This document shows, in pieces, positions 1 through 8,585 of a stretch of DNA of 38,504 nucleotides. The notes beneath the pieces are model-generated. The model saw nothing but the letters and a program-made list of their open reading frames with translations. It ran no database searches and had not been told where the DNA came from. Position 1 is the stretch's first letter; the number at the start of each line of letters is the position of its first letter. Made by a program: the position numbers and the translations under genes. This DNA comes from JANOAR01 sp031411235 (lineage in GTDB: Bacteria > Verrucomicrobiota > Verrucomicrobiia > Verrucomicrobiales > Verrucomicrobiaceae): positions 1 to 38,504 of the forward strand of contig JANOAR010000103.1 in the NCBI GenBank assembly GCA_031411235.1, in the 5' to 3' direction.

Positions 1-145
1 GTCCAACCAACCAATCGCGCCGCTATTGGCCCGAGACCGCCCGCCAGCCCCAGATTGGGACATCGTGGCTCCCGGCGGCGGCTCAATTTGACGCCTGCTC
101 AAGCAACATCAACCCAATGGCAAAAGCGGCGCTCGGGTTAAGGGC

Positions 146-1189
146 TCACATGGCATCTTGCAGCGCCCGCAGCTTCACATGGGCAGCTCCTCGGTCGATG
201 AGGTCTTCGGCTAAATGTTTTCCCTCGGCCAGGGTCGTCGCTTTGCCCGTGATGACGAAGCCTGCCGCAGCATTGAGCACGGCGATGTCGCGCTTGGGGC
301 CTTTGATACGGCAGGCGAGGATGCCTTCCAAAATATCGGCGTTTTGTGCGGCATCACCGCCAGCGAGATCACCAAGTACGGCTGGCGCAAAGCCCAGGCT
401 GGTGGTGGAGAGCGACTCCTGCACGGGCCCTGTGGGGGTGAGCCGCACGATGTGGTTAGCGCCCAGGGTGGAGAGTTCATCCATGCCACCAGCCTCCCCT
501 GCACTGCCGTGGACGACCCACGCGCCCTTGCGCCCGAGCATGGTCAGGATCTCAGCGAAGGTGTGGGTGAGCGCTGGGTCGAAGACGCCGATGAGCTGGT
601 AGTCGGGCCGCGCGGGGTTGAGTAGCGGGCCGAGGATGTTGAAAATACTGCGCTGACCTTCAGCAGCGAGGAGCTTGCGTGCTTCTACAACAGCCTTGAA
701 CGCAGGGTGGTACAGCGGCGCGAAAAGAAAGCCAATACCGACCTGCTGCACCACGCTGGCGAGTCGCTCGGGTGGTAAGTCGATGCGCACACCGAGGGCT
801 TCGAGCACGTCGGCACCGCCAGCTTTCGAGGTGATGGCACGGTTGCCGTGCTTCACCACACAGACGCCGCCCGCGGCGAGAATGAAGATCGCCGTGGTCG
901 ATACATTAAAGAGGTTCAGTTTGTCGCCGCCCGTTCCCACGACATCGAGCATCGGCCCCGGCAGTGCGCTGCGGTCGATGCCAGGATCGACAGCGAGTTT
1001 CAGAAACGCCTGCACAAAGCCTGCGATCTCGGCAGGCGTCTCGCCCTTGCGGGCTAGAGCGCGCAGGAAGTCCGCCTTGTCCCTGGCCGCAGCACTAGCA
1101 TCGACGAGAAAGGCCGAAGCCTCGGCGATGTGCGTGGCGCTGAGATTTTGTTCGCTTTGAAGATGGGAGATGAGGTGGGTGGCGGACAT
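146..1189 (-). CDS. trpD: Anthranilate phosphoribosyltransferase
   Basis: Transfers the phosphoribosyl group of PRPP to anthranilate, the second step of tryptophan synthesis, in the cytoplasm. The 347-aa length is normal for TrpD. Visible motifs are the PRPP-binding GTGGD loop (residues 85-89), NVSTT (95-99), KHGNR (113-117), the anthranilate-site region around His161/Arg180 and FNILGPLLNP (183-192). The start is an ATG giving a normal N-terminal helical domain. No other trp gene lies in the window, so the gene is separated from the rest of the pathway, at least on this side. The 145 bases downstream of its stop hold no gene or clear terminator. The assignment is firm. Confidence 0.96.
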   Translation of the reverse strand: MSATHLISHLQSEQNLSATHIAEASAFLVDASAAARDKADFLRALARKGETPAEIAGFVQAFLKLAVDPGIDRSALPGPMLDVVGTGGDKLNLFNVSTTAIFILAAGGVCVVKHGNRAITSKAGGADVLEALGVRIDLPPERLASVVQQVGIGFLFAPLYHPAFKAVVEARKLLAAEGQRSIFNILGPLLNPARPDYQLIGVFDPALTHTFAEILTMLGRKGAWVVHGSAGEAGGMDELSTLGANHIVRLTPTGPVQESLSTTSLGFAPAVLGDLAGGDAAQNADILEGILACRIKGPKRDIAVLNAAAGFVITGKATTLAEGKHLAEDLIDRGAAHVKLRALQDAM

Positions 1190-1273
1190 GGACGCAAACC
1201 TTGGCGGTTTGATGAGTGCGCTGCAATCTCGGCGTTGTGTCGGAGATGCCTTTCGCTAGGAGTGCCCGCCCCT

Positions 1274-1906
1274 ATGTCCGACTCCATCAATACTGAAATC
1301 CAAGCCCTCGAAGGCCGCCTGCGCCAAGATTCCCAACGCCTCGCTGAGCTAAAGCGCAGCCTGCCGCCCCTGCCCGTGCAGGACTATGAGCTGCAAACCC
1401 GCGATGGCCCCGCCTCGCTGAGCGAGTTCTTTTTCGACAAAGAAGACCTCATCGTCATCCACAACATGGGCACGAGCTGCTCGCACTGCACCATGTGGGC
1501 CGATGGCTTCAACGGAGTGGTGAACCACCTGATGGATCGCGCCGGCATCCTGCTCGTGTCGCCCGATACCGCCGAGGTAGTCGAGGCATTCGCCGATGAT
1601 CGCGGCTGGCTTTTCCCCGTCGCCTCAGGACGCGGCACGACCTTCAATCGCGATCTTGGCTTTGAGATTGATGGCAACACCCAGCCCGGCATCTCCACCT
1701 TCCACCGTGATCCCGTGACGGAAAAAATGGTGCGGGTAGCCAGCGAGGAGTTCGACGCCTTCGATCTATACAGCAGCGTCTGGCACATGCTCGCGAGGCT
1801 CAAAGACGGAGTGAATGACTGGGAGCCCCAGCTGCGCTACCCCCATGAAGATGTGGTCGATGAGGAAGAAGGCGGAAGCTGTGGCACGGGCTGCGGCTGC
1901 CATTGA
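1274..1906 (+). CDS. DUF899-type thioredoxin-fold protein with Cys-rich tail
   Basis: A 210-aa protein of the DUF899 (AhpC/TSA-like) family, by its pattern: an N-terminal helical segment (1-35), then a thioredoxin-fold core with CSHCTMWADGF (Cys69/Cys72) and a later FNRDLGF segment. The reading frame is open further upstream, but the ATG at 1274 gives the usual family start (MSDSINTEIQALEGRL). Known DUF899 members are predicted thiol-disulfide proteins of unclear substrate. Here the C-terminus ends in GGSCGTGCGCH (residues 200-210), which adds three Cys and a terminal His that could bind a metal or take part in thiol chemistry. It is divergent from trpD and probably transcribed alone. Confidence 0.85.
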   Translation: MSDSINTEIQALEGRLRQDSQRLAELKRSLPPLPVQDYELQTRDGPASLSEFFFDKEDLIVIHNMGTSCSHCTMWADGFNGVVNHLMDRAGILLVSPDTAEVVEAFADDRGWLFPVASGRGTTFNRDLGFEIDGNTQPGISTFHRDPVTEKMVRVASEEFDAFDLYSSVWHMLARLKDGVNDWEPQLRYPHEDVVDEEEGGSCGTGCGCH

Positions 1907-1938
1907 GCTAACTCGTCTTACTTTTACGAGGAGTCGGG

Positions 1939-2067
1939 ATGGCATTCCAGACCTTGATCACCGCAGCCAACGCCGATGCCATCACAGAGACCGTCGCCGT
2001 GCGGGTTCTTCCCGCAATCATGAGCACTGCGAAGAAATTCGTGCGGGTGAAGGTGACGGCGCAGTAG
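1939..2067 (+). CDS. Possible 42-aa small protein
   Basis: A short frame starting at ATG 1939 and ending in TAG encodes 42 residues (begins MAFQTLITAANADAITET, ends VRVKVTAQ). A purine-rich GAGGAG sits about 6 bases before the ATG, a good Shine-Dalgarno, and the frame lies 32 bp behind the DUF899 gene on the same strand, so it could be translated from the same message. It is Ala/Val/Thr-rich with a basic C-terminus (KKFVRVKV). No family is recognised. It may be real or may be a chance frame in the gap before the convergent ATPase gene. Confidence 0.4.
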   Translation: MAFQTLITAANADAITETVAVRVLPAIMSTAKKFVRVKVTAQ

Positions 2068-2083
2068 CAACTACCGCTCTCAG

Positions 2084-3772
2084 TCACTCCTCCTCCTGCC
2101 GCTCATTCTGCGGGCAGAGCGCCCTGATCAGCGCATCAATCTGCTTCTCCAGTTCTACGGAGATGTCGCTGCCTTCGATGTGCTTCGCAAAGCGATGCGC
2201 CCAGGCGGCTTTGTGTTTGCTGTAGTCACACCACGATTTTGTCGGCATTCGTACGGCACGAGCCATCGCTCCATCGAATTTTACGAAGGGTTTGATGGCC
2301 ACCTTACCTTCGAGCAGATCATGCTCGGTCAGCGCAGCCTCCACGGTGCGGGCTGCCAGATCGTTCTCGATCTCCCTGCCATCCGTCACCCAGCAATGCA
2401 CATCGTTGCGTTCGCACTCTGCGATGAGTCGCTTCTTTGTATCATTGAGTGCTTCTTTGCTGTCGCCACGATCACTGTCCATCACCAGCGCGGATCGCTG
2501 ATTGATGCGCAGTAGTTTCACAAGATCGCGCAGCTCGGCTTCTTCTTCTCGTTCCATGCTCAGGTGGGAGAGCAGTCGACCACCATAGAACATGATCGCG
2601 AAGTCGATTCCCTCGACGAGGCGAGGATGCAGGATCTCGATCCATCGTTTCAAATAGATGCGGTCGCTCGGTCCTTCGACCCAGATCACACTGTTGGCCT
2701 GCAACAGATCGCTGGGCTGAATGCCCAGGTCTTCCAGCACAGCGAGCGAGGCCGCATCGGTCTGGACACGCGTTGGGATCGTGACCCCATCCACCATCTT
2801 CAAATGAATCACATCCACCGCCTCGGACGGCGCGATCAATGCGGGCGAGTGCGTGGTGATGACGTAGCGGTTCCCCGTCTCGTGCAGCAGGAACTGGAGG
2901 AAGCGCTTTTGCAGCAGCGGGTGCAGATGAATCTCGGGCTCTTCGATGCCGAAGAGCACGTTGTCCTGCGACAGCACCGCAATGGCGAGGATGATCAGTT
3001 GATGAACGCCCGTGCCATGGGATTCATGAGGGAGGCGCATGGGGTCGTCGCGGACGATAATTTTATCCTGTGAGGGCGGCACCTCCAGGCTGGCCTCGGG
3101 TCGCCCAAGCAACTGGCGAAGCAATTTTTCAACTCGATCAAACTTCGTCTTCAAGTTCTCCTGGCCGATCTCGGGATGCTGCCATGCCGCCAGTAACTTG
3201 ACGATGCCACTCCCATTGGCCGAATACTTGTCGGTGTTTTCGATCCTTCGGAATTGAGGGATGAAGTGGAATTCAGGAATCCTTGCACTGAGGCGAGTCA
3301 ACAAACCACGTCCAATCCAGATCGTATTAGCAGTTCTCTCAGCATCCGATGAATGCCTCCGCCCCGATGTCTCTGAGAAACCAATAGCGAGTTGGTTAAA
3401 TTTATCTGCGTTGAGTCCTTCAATCTCATCTGATTTGGGATTGTTTTCCTGATCAGGTTTTGCGCCAAGATTGCCAATGACGGATAAGCTCCCGACCTCT
3501 TGGATTCTGTGATCCTCATTCTCTTCGCCAACTCCTGCCAAGTGGATGAGCGGCGAGGTCTCTGTGGATCGCTTGTGGCGATCAATCGGCTGCAATGGGG
3601 TGTGCTGGCAGTTGGGTCGATGGTGGCTCACCCGCTCCAGCCCCCTCAGCACATTCGACTTCCCGCCATCGTTCTGCCCGACAAGCAGGGTGATCTTCTT
3701 CGAGAGGTCGATCATCACGGGCGTGGAGCCGATGCTGCGGAACTGGCTAATACCGATATACGTAAGTTTCAT
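2084..3772 (-). CDS. OLD-family ATPase with TOPRIM nuclease domain
   Basis: A 562-aa protein of the overcoming-lysogenization-defect (OLD) type: an ABC/SMC-like ATPase fused to a C-terminal TOPRIM nuclease. The ATPase part shows FRSIG near the N-terminus, Walker A GQNDGGKS (32-39) and a Walker B FGIEEPEIHLHP around residue 274. The TOPRIM part shows VIWVEGPSD near residue 364 (metal-binding Glu) and MDSDRGD near 429 (DxD). The open frame extends 12 codons further upstream, but the ATG at 3772 gives the canonical family start MKLTYIGISQFRSIG. Class 1 OLD proteins act as DNA nucleases and GajA of Gabija is one; GajA needs a UvrD-like partner, and none is adjacent here, so it is a solitary OLD gene. 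Role in phage defence is inference. Confidence 0.88.
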   Translation of the reverse strand: MKLTYIGISQFRSIGSTPVMIDLSKKITLLVGQNDGGKSNVLRGLERVSHHRPNCQHTPLQPIDRHKRSTETSPLIHLAGVGEENEDHRIQEVGSLSVIGNLGAKPDQENNPKSDEIEGLNADKFNQLAIGFSETSGRRHSSDAERTANTIWIGRGLLTRLSARIPEFHFIPQFRRIENTDKYSANGSGIVKLLAAWQHPEIGQENLKTKFDRVEKLLRQLLGRPEASLEVPPSQDKIIVRDDPMRLPHESHGTGVHQLIILAIAVLSQDNVLFGIEEPEIHLHPLLQKRFLQFLLHETGNRYVITTHSPALIAPSEAVDVIHLKMVDGVTIPTRVQTDAASLAVLEDLGIQPSDLLQANSVIWVEGPSDRIYLKRWIEILHPRLVEGIDFAIMFYGGRLLSHLSMEREEEAELRDLVKLLRINQRSALVMDSDRGDSKEALNDTKKRLIAECERNDVHCWVTDGREIENDLAARTVEAALTEHDLLEGKVAIKPFVKFDGAMARAVRMPTKSWCDYSKHKAAWAHRFAKHIEGSDISVELEKQIDALIRALCPQNERQEEE

Positions 3773-3866
3773 GGCGCACGAACCTTCAAACGCCACGCCG
3801 AAACGCAAGAGGGTTCACCACCGGGTGAGGCGATAGTTTTGACGGCTTACCCCAGAAACCAGCGTT

Positions 3867-3970
3867 ATTGACGACTCGCGCGGCTTGTTTTGATTTCCAA
3901 ATGCACGATTGACGACTCGTGCGGCTTGTTTTGATTTCCAAACGCACGATTGACGACTCGCGCGGCTTGT
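3867..3970. repeat. 41-bp tandem repeat, 2.5 copies
   Basis: Three successive copies begin at 3867, 3908 and 3949 with an exact 41-base period. Each begins ATTGACGACTCG, followed by YGCGGCTTG and, in the two full copies, TTTTGATTTCC and a short YGCACG end. The first two copies are full and differ at two C/T positions; the third stops after about 22 bases. They lie directly upstream of the OLD-type gene (start 3772) in a 312-bp gap that holds no gene. Copies abut with no spacers, so this is not a CRISPR. They could be operator sites for that gene or a neutral tandem duplication. Confidence 0.9.
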
Positions 3971-4084
3971 AATTTCTGCCGAAAGGCTCAAATAACGGGC
4001 TGGAATCGCGGCAGGAGGGCCGAGAGGGGCAAGAATCAGGGGTTTGGGCTTGCCTGGAACTCACTGCCGTGAAGACTCTCCGCC

Positions 4085-4426
4085 ATGCCTGAGCCGACAG
4101 TCCCCACCCCTCCGCAGACCCAGCCGTCGCGCTGGACGGAAGATGCCATCTTCGCTGTGATGAGCAATCCTGCTCGCAGGAGAATTATCAAGGTGCTGGC
4201 CAATGCGATTGGGCGGTCGGCCACGGATTTGACCGCGACGACGGGTAAGCGGCTGGATGCGACGATCAAGGACTGCTCGGCGCTGGTAAAAGCGGGCTTT
4301 CTCCAGATGGCCCCTTCCCCCGTGGATGGCCGGAAGATGCTCTACACGCTGGTGCCCGCCGTGCCCATCACCAAGACGGCCTCTGGCTGGGAGCTGGATC
4401 TCGGCTGCTGCGTGCTGCGGGTATGA
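4085..4426 (+). CDS. Small winged-helix (ArsR-like) transcription regulator
   Basis: A 113-aa protein with a compact winged-helix core: WTEDAIFAVMSNPARRRIIKVL resembles the first helices of ArsR-type regulators, followed by a recognition-helix region (SATDLTATTGKRLDATIKDCSALVKAG) and a wing ending in a short beta hairpin (DGRKMLYTLVP). No metal-binding Cys pair of classical ArsR is present in the first helices; two Cys occur near the C-terminus (LGCCVLRV). The Pro-rich first 15 residues are likely disordered. It is divergent from the OLD-type gene across the 41-bp repeats and is therefore a candidate regulator of that promoter, but this is only positional inference. Confidence 0.7.
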   Translation: MPEPTVPTPPQTQPSRWTEDAIFAVMSNPARRRIIKVLANAIGRSATDLTATTGKRLDATIKDCSALVKAGFLQMAPSPVDGRKMLYTLVPAVPITKTASGWELDLGCCVLRV

Positions 4427-4569
4427 AGTTCAGTTTTAATGGGGCGATGATTAGCCGTCTGGAGTTAAGCTCAATGTCGTGACCGTGGTAACCACAGCCC
4501 GCGCATGGGGAACACACCGCCTACGATGTACTTCCCAAGGCTGCCATCCCTGCCTATGGATGCGCGGCC

Positions 4570-5781
4570 ATGTCACCTCTCCTCCACGTCCTCCAGCGCT
4601 ACCTGCCCACTCGTTCGGACGAAGCCCTCGCATGGCTGGAGCGCATGGTCGGCATCAACAGCTTCACCACCAACATCGCGGGTGTGAATGCCGTCGGCGA
4701 GCTGACGGCGGAGTGTTTTGCCGATCTCGGATTCACGGCGGAACAGGTGCCCTCGCGTGAGCCGGGGCATGGTAGCCATCTGTTTCTCACACGCGGCCCG
4801 CGCACCGCGCAGCCCGTGCTGCTCGTCACGCATCTGGACACCGTTTTCCCGCCCGAGGAAGAAGAGCGCGAGGACTTCCACTGGCGGCCCGAGCCCGCCG
4901 AAGGCCGCATCTACGGGCCGGGCACGGTGGACATCAAAGGCGGCACCGCGCTCATCTGGCTGATGCTGCACGGGCTGAAACACGCGGCACCGGAGCTGTT
5001 CGAGAGCACGCACTGGATCATCGCGGCAAACTCTGCCGAGGAGGTCATGAGCGTGGACTTCGCCCAGCGCACCTTCGAGCGCTGCCCGCAGGGCGCACGC
5101 GCCGTGCTCGTTTTCGAGGGCGGGCCTATTTTCAATGATGAGTATCACCTGGTGACGGCACGCAAAGGCCGTGCGCTGTATCGCATCGCCGCGCATGGCA
5201 AGGCCGCGCACGCAGGCTCCTCGCATCACGAAGGGCTCAACGCCATCGTCGCGCTCGCACCCGCCGTGCAGGCTGCCGCCAGCCTCACGGACTACGCCGC
5301 AAAGCTCACCGTCAACATCGGCTGCATCGAAGGCGGCACCGTGCTGAATCGTGTGCCGCATGAAGCCCACGCCGACCTGGAAATGCGAGCGTATAACCCG
5401 GCGCTGCTGGACAAAACGGGCGCGCAACTGCAAGCCCTGCGCAGCGACGTTATCGAAATCAAAGACCTTGGCCACAGCCCCGCATGGCCCGAGGACGCTG
5501 CCAATCAGCAACTCGCCCAGCACTGGCTGCGCGCCGCCGAGTCGATGGGTTTGTCTGCCATCACCACCCATCGCGGCGGCTTGAGCGATGCGAACTACCT
5601 CTGCCCGCTCGGCCCCACGCTCGACGGCCTCGGCCCCCACGGAGCCAATGCCCACTGCTCCGAGCGCAGCACCGATGGCAGCAAGTTCCCCGAGTACATC
5701 GTGCCCAGTTCTCTAGTGCCCAAGGCGACCATGAACGCACTGGCTATCGTCGCGATGCTGGGCAGTGATGTGCGCTCCTAG
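4570..5781 (+). CDS. M20-family zinc metallopeptidase (carboxypeptidase/deacylase-like)
   Basis: A 403-aa cytoplasmic enzyme of the M20/ArgE/DapE/CPG2 superfamily, which hydrolyses peptide or N-acyl bonds with two zinc ions. Motifs: THLDTVFP (His88, Asp90), GPGTVDIKGG (bridging Asp121) and SAEEV (catalytic Glu157 and metal Glu158), then a dimerisation insert containing GKAAHAGSSHHEGLNA, and a C-terminal GANAHCSERSTDG segment near residue 360. The exact substrate cannot be read from the sequence; resemblance to glutamate-carboxypeptidase-type M20A members is by overall pattern. Its stop is 15 bp before the MFS exporter start, so the two are probably one transcription unit. Confidence 0.88.
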   Translation: MSPLLHVLQRYLPTRSDEALAWLERMVGINSFTTNIAGVNAVGELTAECFADLGFTAEQVPSREPGHGSHLFLTRGPRTAQPVLLVTHLDTVFPPEEEEREDFHWRPEPAEGRIYGPGTVDIKGGTALIWLMLHGLKHAAPELFESTHWIIAANSAEEVMSVDFAQRTFERCPQGARAVLVFEGGPIFNDEYHLVTARKGRALYRIAAHGKAAHAGSSHHEGLNAIVALAPAVQAAASLTDYAAKLTVNIGCIEGGTVLNRVPHEAHADLEMRAYNPALLDKTGAQLQALRSDVIEIKDLGHSPAWPEDAANQQLAQHWLRAAESMGLSAITTHRGGLSDANYLCPLGPTLDGLGPHGANAHCSERSTDGSKFPEYIVPSSLVPKATMNALAIVAMLGSDVRS

Positions 5782-5796
5782 CCTCAGCCGCCGCTC

Positions 5797-7017
5797 ATGA
5801 TTTCCCCCGCTCGCAAGCCTGCCGTTGCCTTCATCTTCATCACTCTCGTGCTCGATATTCTGGGCATCGGGCTCATCATCCCCATCCTGCCCAAGCTGGT
5901 CGAGCAGCTCAGCGGTACGGGCGTGCAGGGCGCGGCGCATAGCTACGGTTTGCTGGCGTCGTTGTATGCGCTCATGCAGTTCCTCTGCGCACCGTTGCTA
6001 GGCAGCCTGTCGGATCGTTTTGGCCGTCGCAGTGTGATCTTGTTCTCGTTGTTTGGCTCTGGCATCGACCTGCTGTTCATGGCTGTCGCGCCTACGCTGG
6101 GCTGGCTCTTTGTCGGGCGCATCATCTCAGGCATCACCGGGGCGAACTTCGCCGCTGCCACCGCCTACATCGCCGACGTGACACCGCCGGAGAAGCGCGC
6201 GGCGAGCTTCGGCATGATCGGTGCGGCCTTTGGTCTGGGTTTTATTATTGGCCCGCTGCTCGGCGGTGTGCTGGGTAGTTACAGCCCGCGTCTGCCGTTT
6301 TATGTGGCTGGTGCGCTCACGCTGGTGAACTGGCTCTACGGCTGTTTCGTGCTGCCAGAAAGCCTCGCTCTGGAAAACCGCCGCGCCTTCAGTTGGGCCA
6401 GGTCTAATCCCCTTGGCTCATTGCTCGCGCTGCGCAGCCATCGTGGCGTGCTCGGGCTCATTGGCATCTTCTTCATCGCGGGCGTGGCTCACCAAGTTTT
6501 CCCCAGCATCTGGGTGCTCTACACCACCTATCGCTACCAGTGGACGGTGCAGCAGACGGGGATATCGCTGGCCATCGTCGGCGTGATGGCCGCGATCGTG
6601 CAGGGTGGGCTCACGCGTATTATCGTCGCCCGCCTCGGCGAGGTGAAAACGATCCTGCTCGGCTTCTTCATCAGCACGCTGGCCTACACCGCCTACGGCA
6701 CCGCGCCGCAGGGCTGGATGATCTACGCTATCATCATCATCGCCAGCATCGGCGGTGCCGCCACGCCTGCGCTCCAGGCCCTCATTTCCAAAGGCGTCGG
6801 GGCCGATGAACAAGGCGGCGTGCAGGGAACCATCGCCAGCCTCTCCAGCGTCGCAGGCGTCGTCGGCCCGCTGTGCTGCACGAGTCTGTTCGGCTACTTC
6901 ATCAGCGACCAAGCCCCGGTACATCTGCCCGGCGCACCGTTTTATTTCAGCGCAGGGCTATCGGTGATCGCTGCGCTCTTCGCGGTGAAGGTGCTGCGGG
7001 GGCGGCGGTGGGATTGA
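5797..7017 (+). CDS. MFS exporter, TetA/DHA1-like
   Basis: A 406-aa inner-membrane major facilitator with about 12 hydrophobic segments. The first helix carries LVLDILGIGLIIPILP (Asp20), a pattern typical of TetA-like drug:H+ antiporters, and the loop between helices 2 and 3 has the MFS signature GSLSDRFGRRS (69-79). A later GxxxGPxxGG-like stretch (GLGFIIGPLLGGVLG) corresponds to antiporter motif C. The 12-TM DHA1 group exports drugs or metabolites; the actual substrate is unknown. It follows the M20 peptidase by 15 bp, so it might export a product of that enzyme. A strong hairpin terminator follows directly. Confidence 0.87.
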   Translation: MISPARKPAVAFIFITLVLDILGIGLIIPILPKLVEQLSGTGVQGAAHSYGLLASLYALMQFLCAPLLGSLSDRFGRRSVILFSLFGSGIDLLFMAVAPTLGWLFVGRIISGITGANFAAATAYIADVTPPEKRAASFGMIGAAFGLGFIIGPLLGGVLGSYSPRLPFYVAGALTLVNWLYGCFVLPESLALENRRAFSWARSNPLGSLLALRSHRGVLGLIGIFFIAGVAHQVFPSIWVLYTTYRYQWTVQQTGISLAIVGVMAAIVQGGLTRIIVARLGEVKTILLGFFISTLAYTAYGTAPQGWMIYAIIIIASIGGAATPALQALISKGVGADEQGGVQGTIASLSSVAGVVGPLCCTSLFGYFISDQAPVHLPGAPFYFSAGLSVIAALFAVKVLRGRRWD

Positions 7018-7025
7018 ACACAAAA

Positions 7026-7051
7026 CGGCCCGCTCAGTGTGGAGCGGGCCG
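7026..7051. terminator. Bidirectional rho-independent terminator
   Basis: A 10-bp perfect stem (CGGCCCGCTC / GAGCGGGCCG) with loop AGTGTG lies between two converging genes. It is flanked by CAAAA on the left and GTGTTTTA on the right, giving a U-rich run on either strand, so it can end both the MFS gene (+) and the oxidoreductase gene (-). Confidence 0.85.
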
Positions 7052-7087
7052 CTGTGTTTTACGGGGGCGATGGCCTATGGCTGAAGG

Positions 7088-8440
7088 CTAGACCTTCCAT
7101 GCGCCACGGTAGTCCTTGGTCAGCCAGGCGGCTTCGGCACCGCTGACGATCTTGTTGTTCGCGGGATCCCATTTGAAGCTGGCACCGTGGTAGTAGGCCA
7201 CGTTCATCAGGTGGCAGGCGGTGGCGCTGCCTGCGCCTACGATCTCGCTACAAATGGGCTTCTCGCGGGTGCCGATGCACTTGATGAAGTCGGCGAGCTG
7301 GTTGCTGCTCTTGTAGAGGCGGATCTTGGCGTCGGCGAGGAGGTCGCGCTCGGCGAAGGTGGTCTCGCGAGCGAGGGTGGTTTTTTTGTCGGCTTCCTTG
7401 TCCCAGAATTTGTACTTGGATTCGCCTTTGATGATGACCTCGAACTTGCCGCGATTGACATGAACCTCGCCGTCTTCACCGAAGAAGGAAGCACCGCGTC
7501 CTTGGTTGACGTGGGTGAGTACGACGCCGTCGTCATAGATGAATTTACAGCCTTGGTTGGCGTTGAGCGCGTCGGCGGGGGCGATGACTTCCACCGGGCC
7601 GCTGCCGTCGCGACCGAGGCCCCAATGGGCGATGTCGATATGGTGCGCACCCCAGTCGCCGACCATGCCGGCGCCGTATTCGCGCGTCATGCGCCACTGC
7701 GGGAAATGATTGTGGATGCCGCGCGGGCTGAGCACGGAGGAGTAGGGCGAGAGCTTGGCCGGGCCGCACCACATTTCCCAGTCGAGGCCGGGTTCCATGG
7801 CTTCCTCGGGGTTGGCGTTGGGTTTGGCGGGGTTGCCGAATTGGGTATCGACGGTCTTGATTTTGCCGATGACGCCGTTGCGCACAATCTCGCAGGCGAT
7901 GCGGAATTCGGCGCTGCTGCGCTGCATGGAGCCGGTTTGCAGGACGCGCTTGTTGCGCTCCACGGCGGCAACGACGGCGATGGATTCGTGGACGGTGTGG
8001 GTGAGGGGCTTTTCGCAATAGACGTCCTTGCCGTTATCGAGCGCGGCGATGGTGATGATCGCGTGCCAATGGTCGGGCGTGGCAATACAGACGGCGTCGA
8101 TGTCCTTGCGCGAAGTGATTTCGCGGAAGTCGTTGTAGGCGTCGCAGGCCTTGTGGGCTGGGCCAGTGCCTTGGTTGGCGGTATAGTAGTCATCGACCTT
8201 CTTTTTGCCTGCCTCACGGCGGGTGGTATCGACGTCACAGACGGCGACGACATCGACCTCGGGGAAGCCCATGAAGGTGCGCAGCAGGCCACCCATTTGT
8301 TTGCCCATGCCGATGAACGCCATACGCACCTTGGCGTTGGGGGAGACGTCGGCAGACCAGACGCGGGAGGGCAGGATGAAGGGGCCAGCAGCAGCGGCGG
8401 CTGTGGCTTGGATGAAACGACGACGATTGGCTTGGCTCAT
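7088..8440 (-). CDS. Tat-exported Gfo/Idh/MocA-family oxidoreductase
   Basis: A 450-aa NAD(P)-dependent oxidoreductase of the Gfo/Idh/MocA family. The open frame runs far upstream, but the ATG at 8440 gives a twin-arginine-type leader (MSQANRRRFIQATAAAAAG, Arg6-8) with a cleavage-like LPSRVWSA at about residue 30, so the protein probably folds with cofactor and is exported. The Rossmann motif GMGKQMG follows at 44-50 and YCEKPLTH (the conserved EKP) further on; the C-terminal half is the family's beta-sheet substrate domain with an AHHIDIAHWGLG segment. Such exported members are abundant in Planctomycetes and Verrucomicrobia and are thought to act on sugars or glycan-derived compounds; the substrate here is unknown. 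Confidence 0.92.
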   Translation of the reverse strand: MSQANRRRFIQATAAAAAGPFILPSRVWSADVSPNAKVRMAFIGMGKQMGGLLRTFMGFPEVDVVAVCDVDTTRREAGKKKVDDYYTANQGTGPAHKACDAYNDFREITSRKDIDAVCIATPDHWHAIITIAALDNGKDVYCEKPLTHTVHESIAVVAAVERNKRVLQTGSMQRSSAEFRIACEIVRNGVIGKIKTVDTQFGNPAKPNANPEEAMEPGLDWEMWCGPAKLSPYSSVLSPRGIHNHFPQWRMTREYGAGMVGDWGAHHIDIAHWGLGRDGSGPVEVIAPADALNANQGCKFIYDDGVVLTHVNQGRGASFFGEDGEVHVNRGKFEVIIKGESKYKFWDKEADKKTTLARETTFAERDLLADAKIRLYKSSNQLADFIKCIGTREKPICSEIVGAGSATACHLMNVAYYHGASFKWDPANNKIVSGAEAAWLTKDYRGAWKV

Positions 8441-8585
8441 GGAGGTGGGTTCGTTGATGATGGGTCGGAGGTTATAAAAGGGCGGGAGGCTACGGGCGGC
8501 AATTGGGCAGACTTGCCTGATAATTACCGAATTTAGAGATTCACAATCTTGCCCTGTCTGTCCAAAACTGGTAATCTCACGGGCT

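Noticed and set aside
3867..3970. CRISPR array
   Set aside because: Repeats abut at an exact 41-bp period without spacers.
7187..8536. 449-codon open frame on the plus strand
   Set aside because: Antisense shadow of the Gfo/Idh/MocA gene, with biased residue content (Gly, Asp, Ala, Val).
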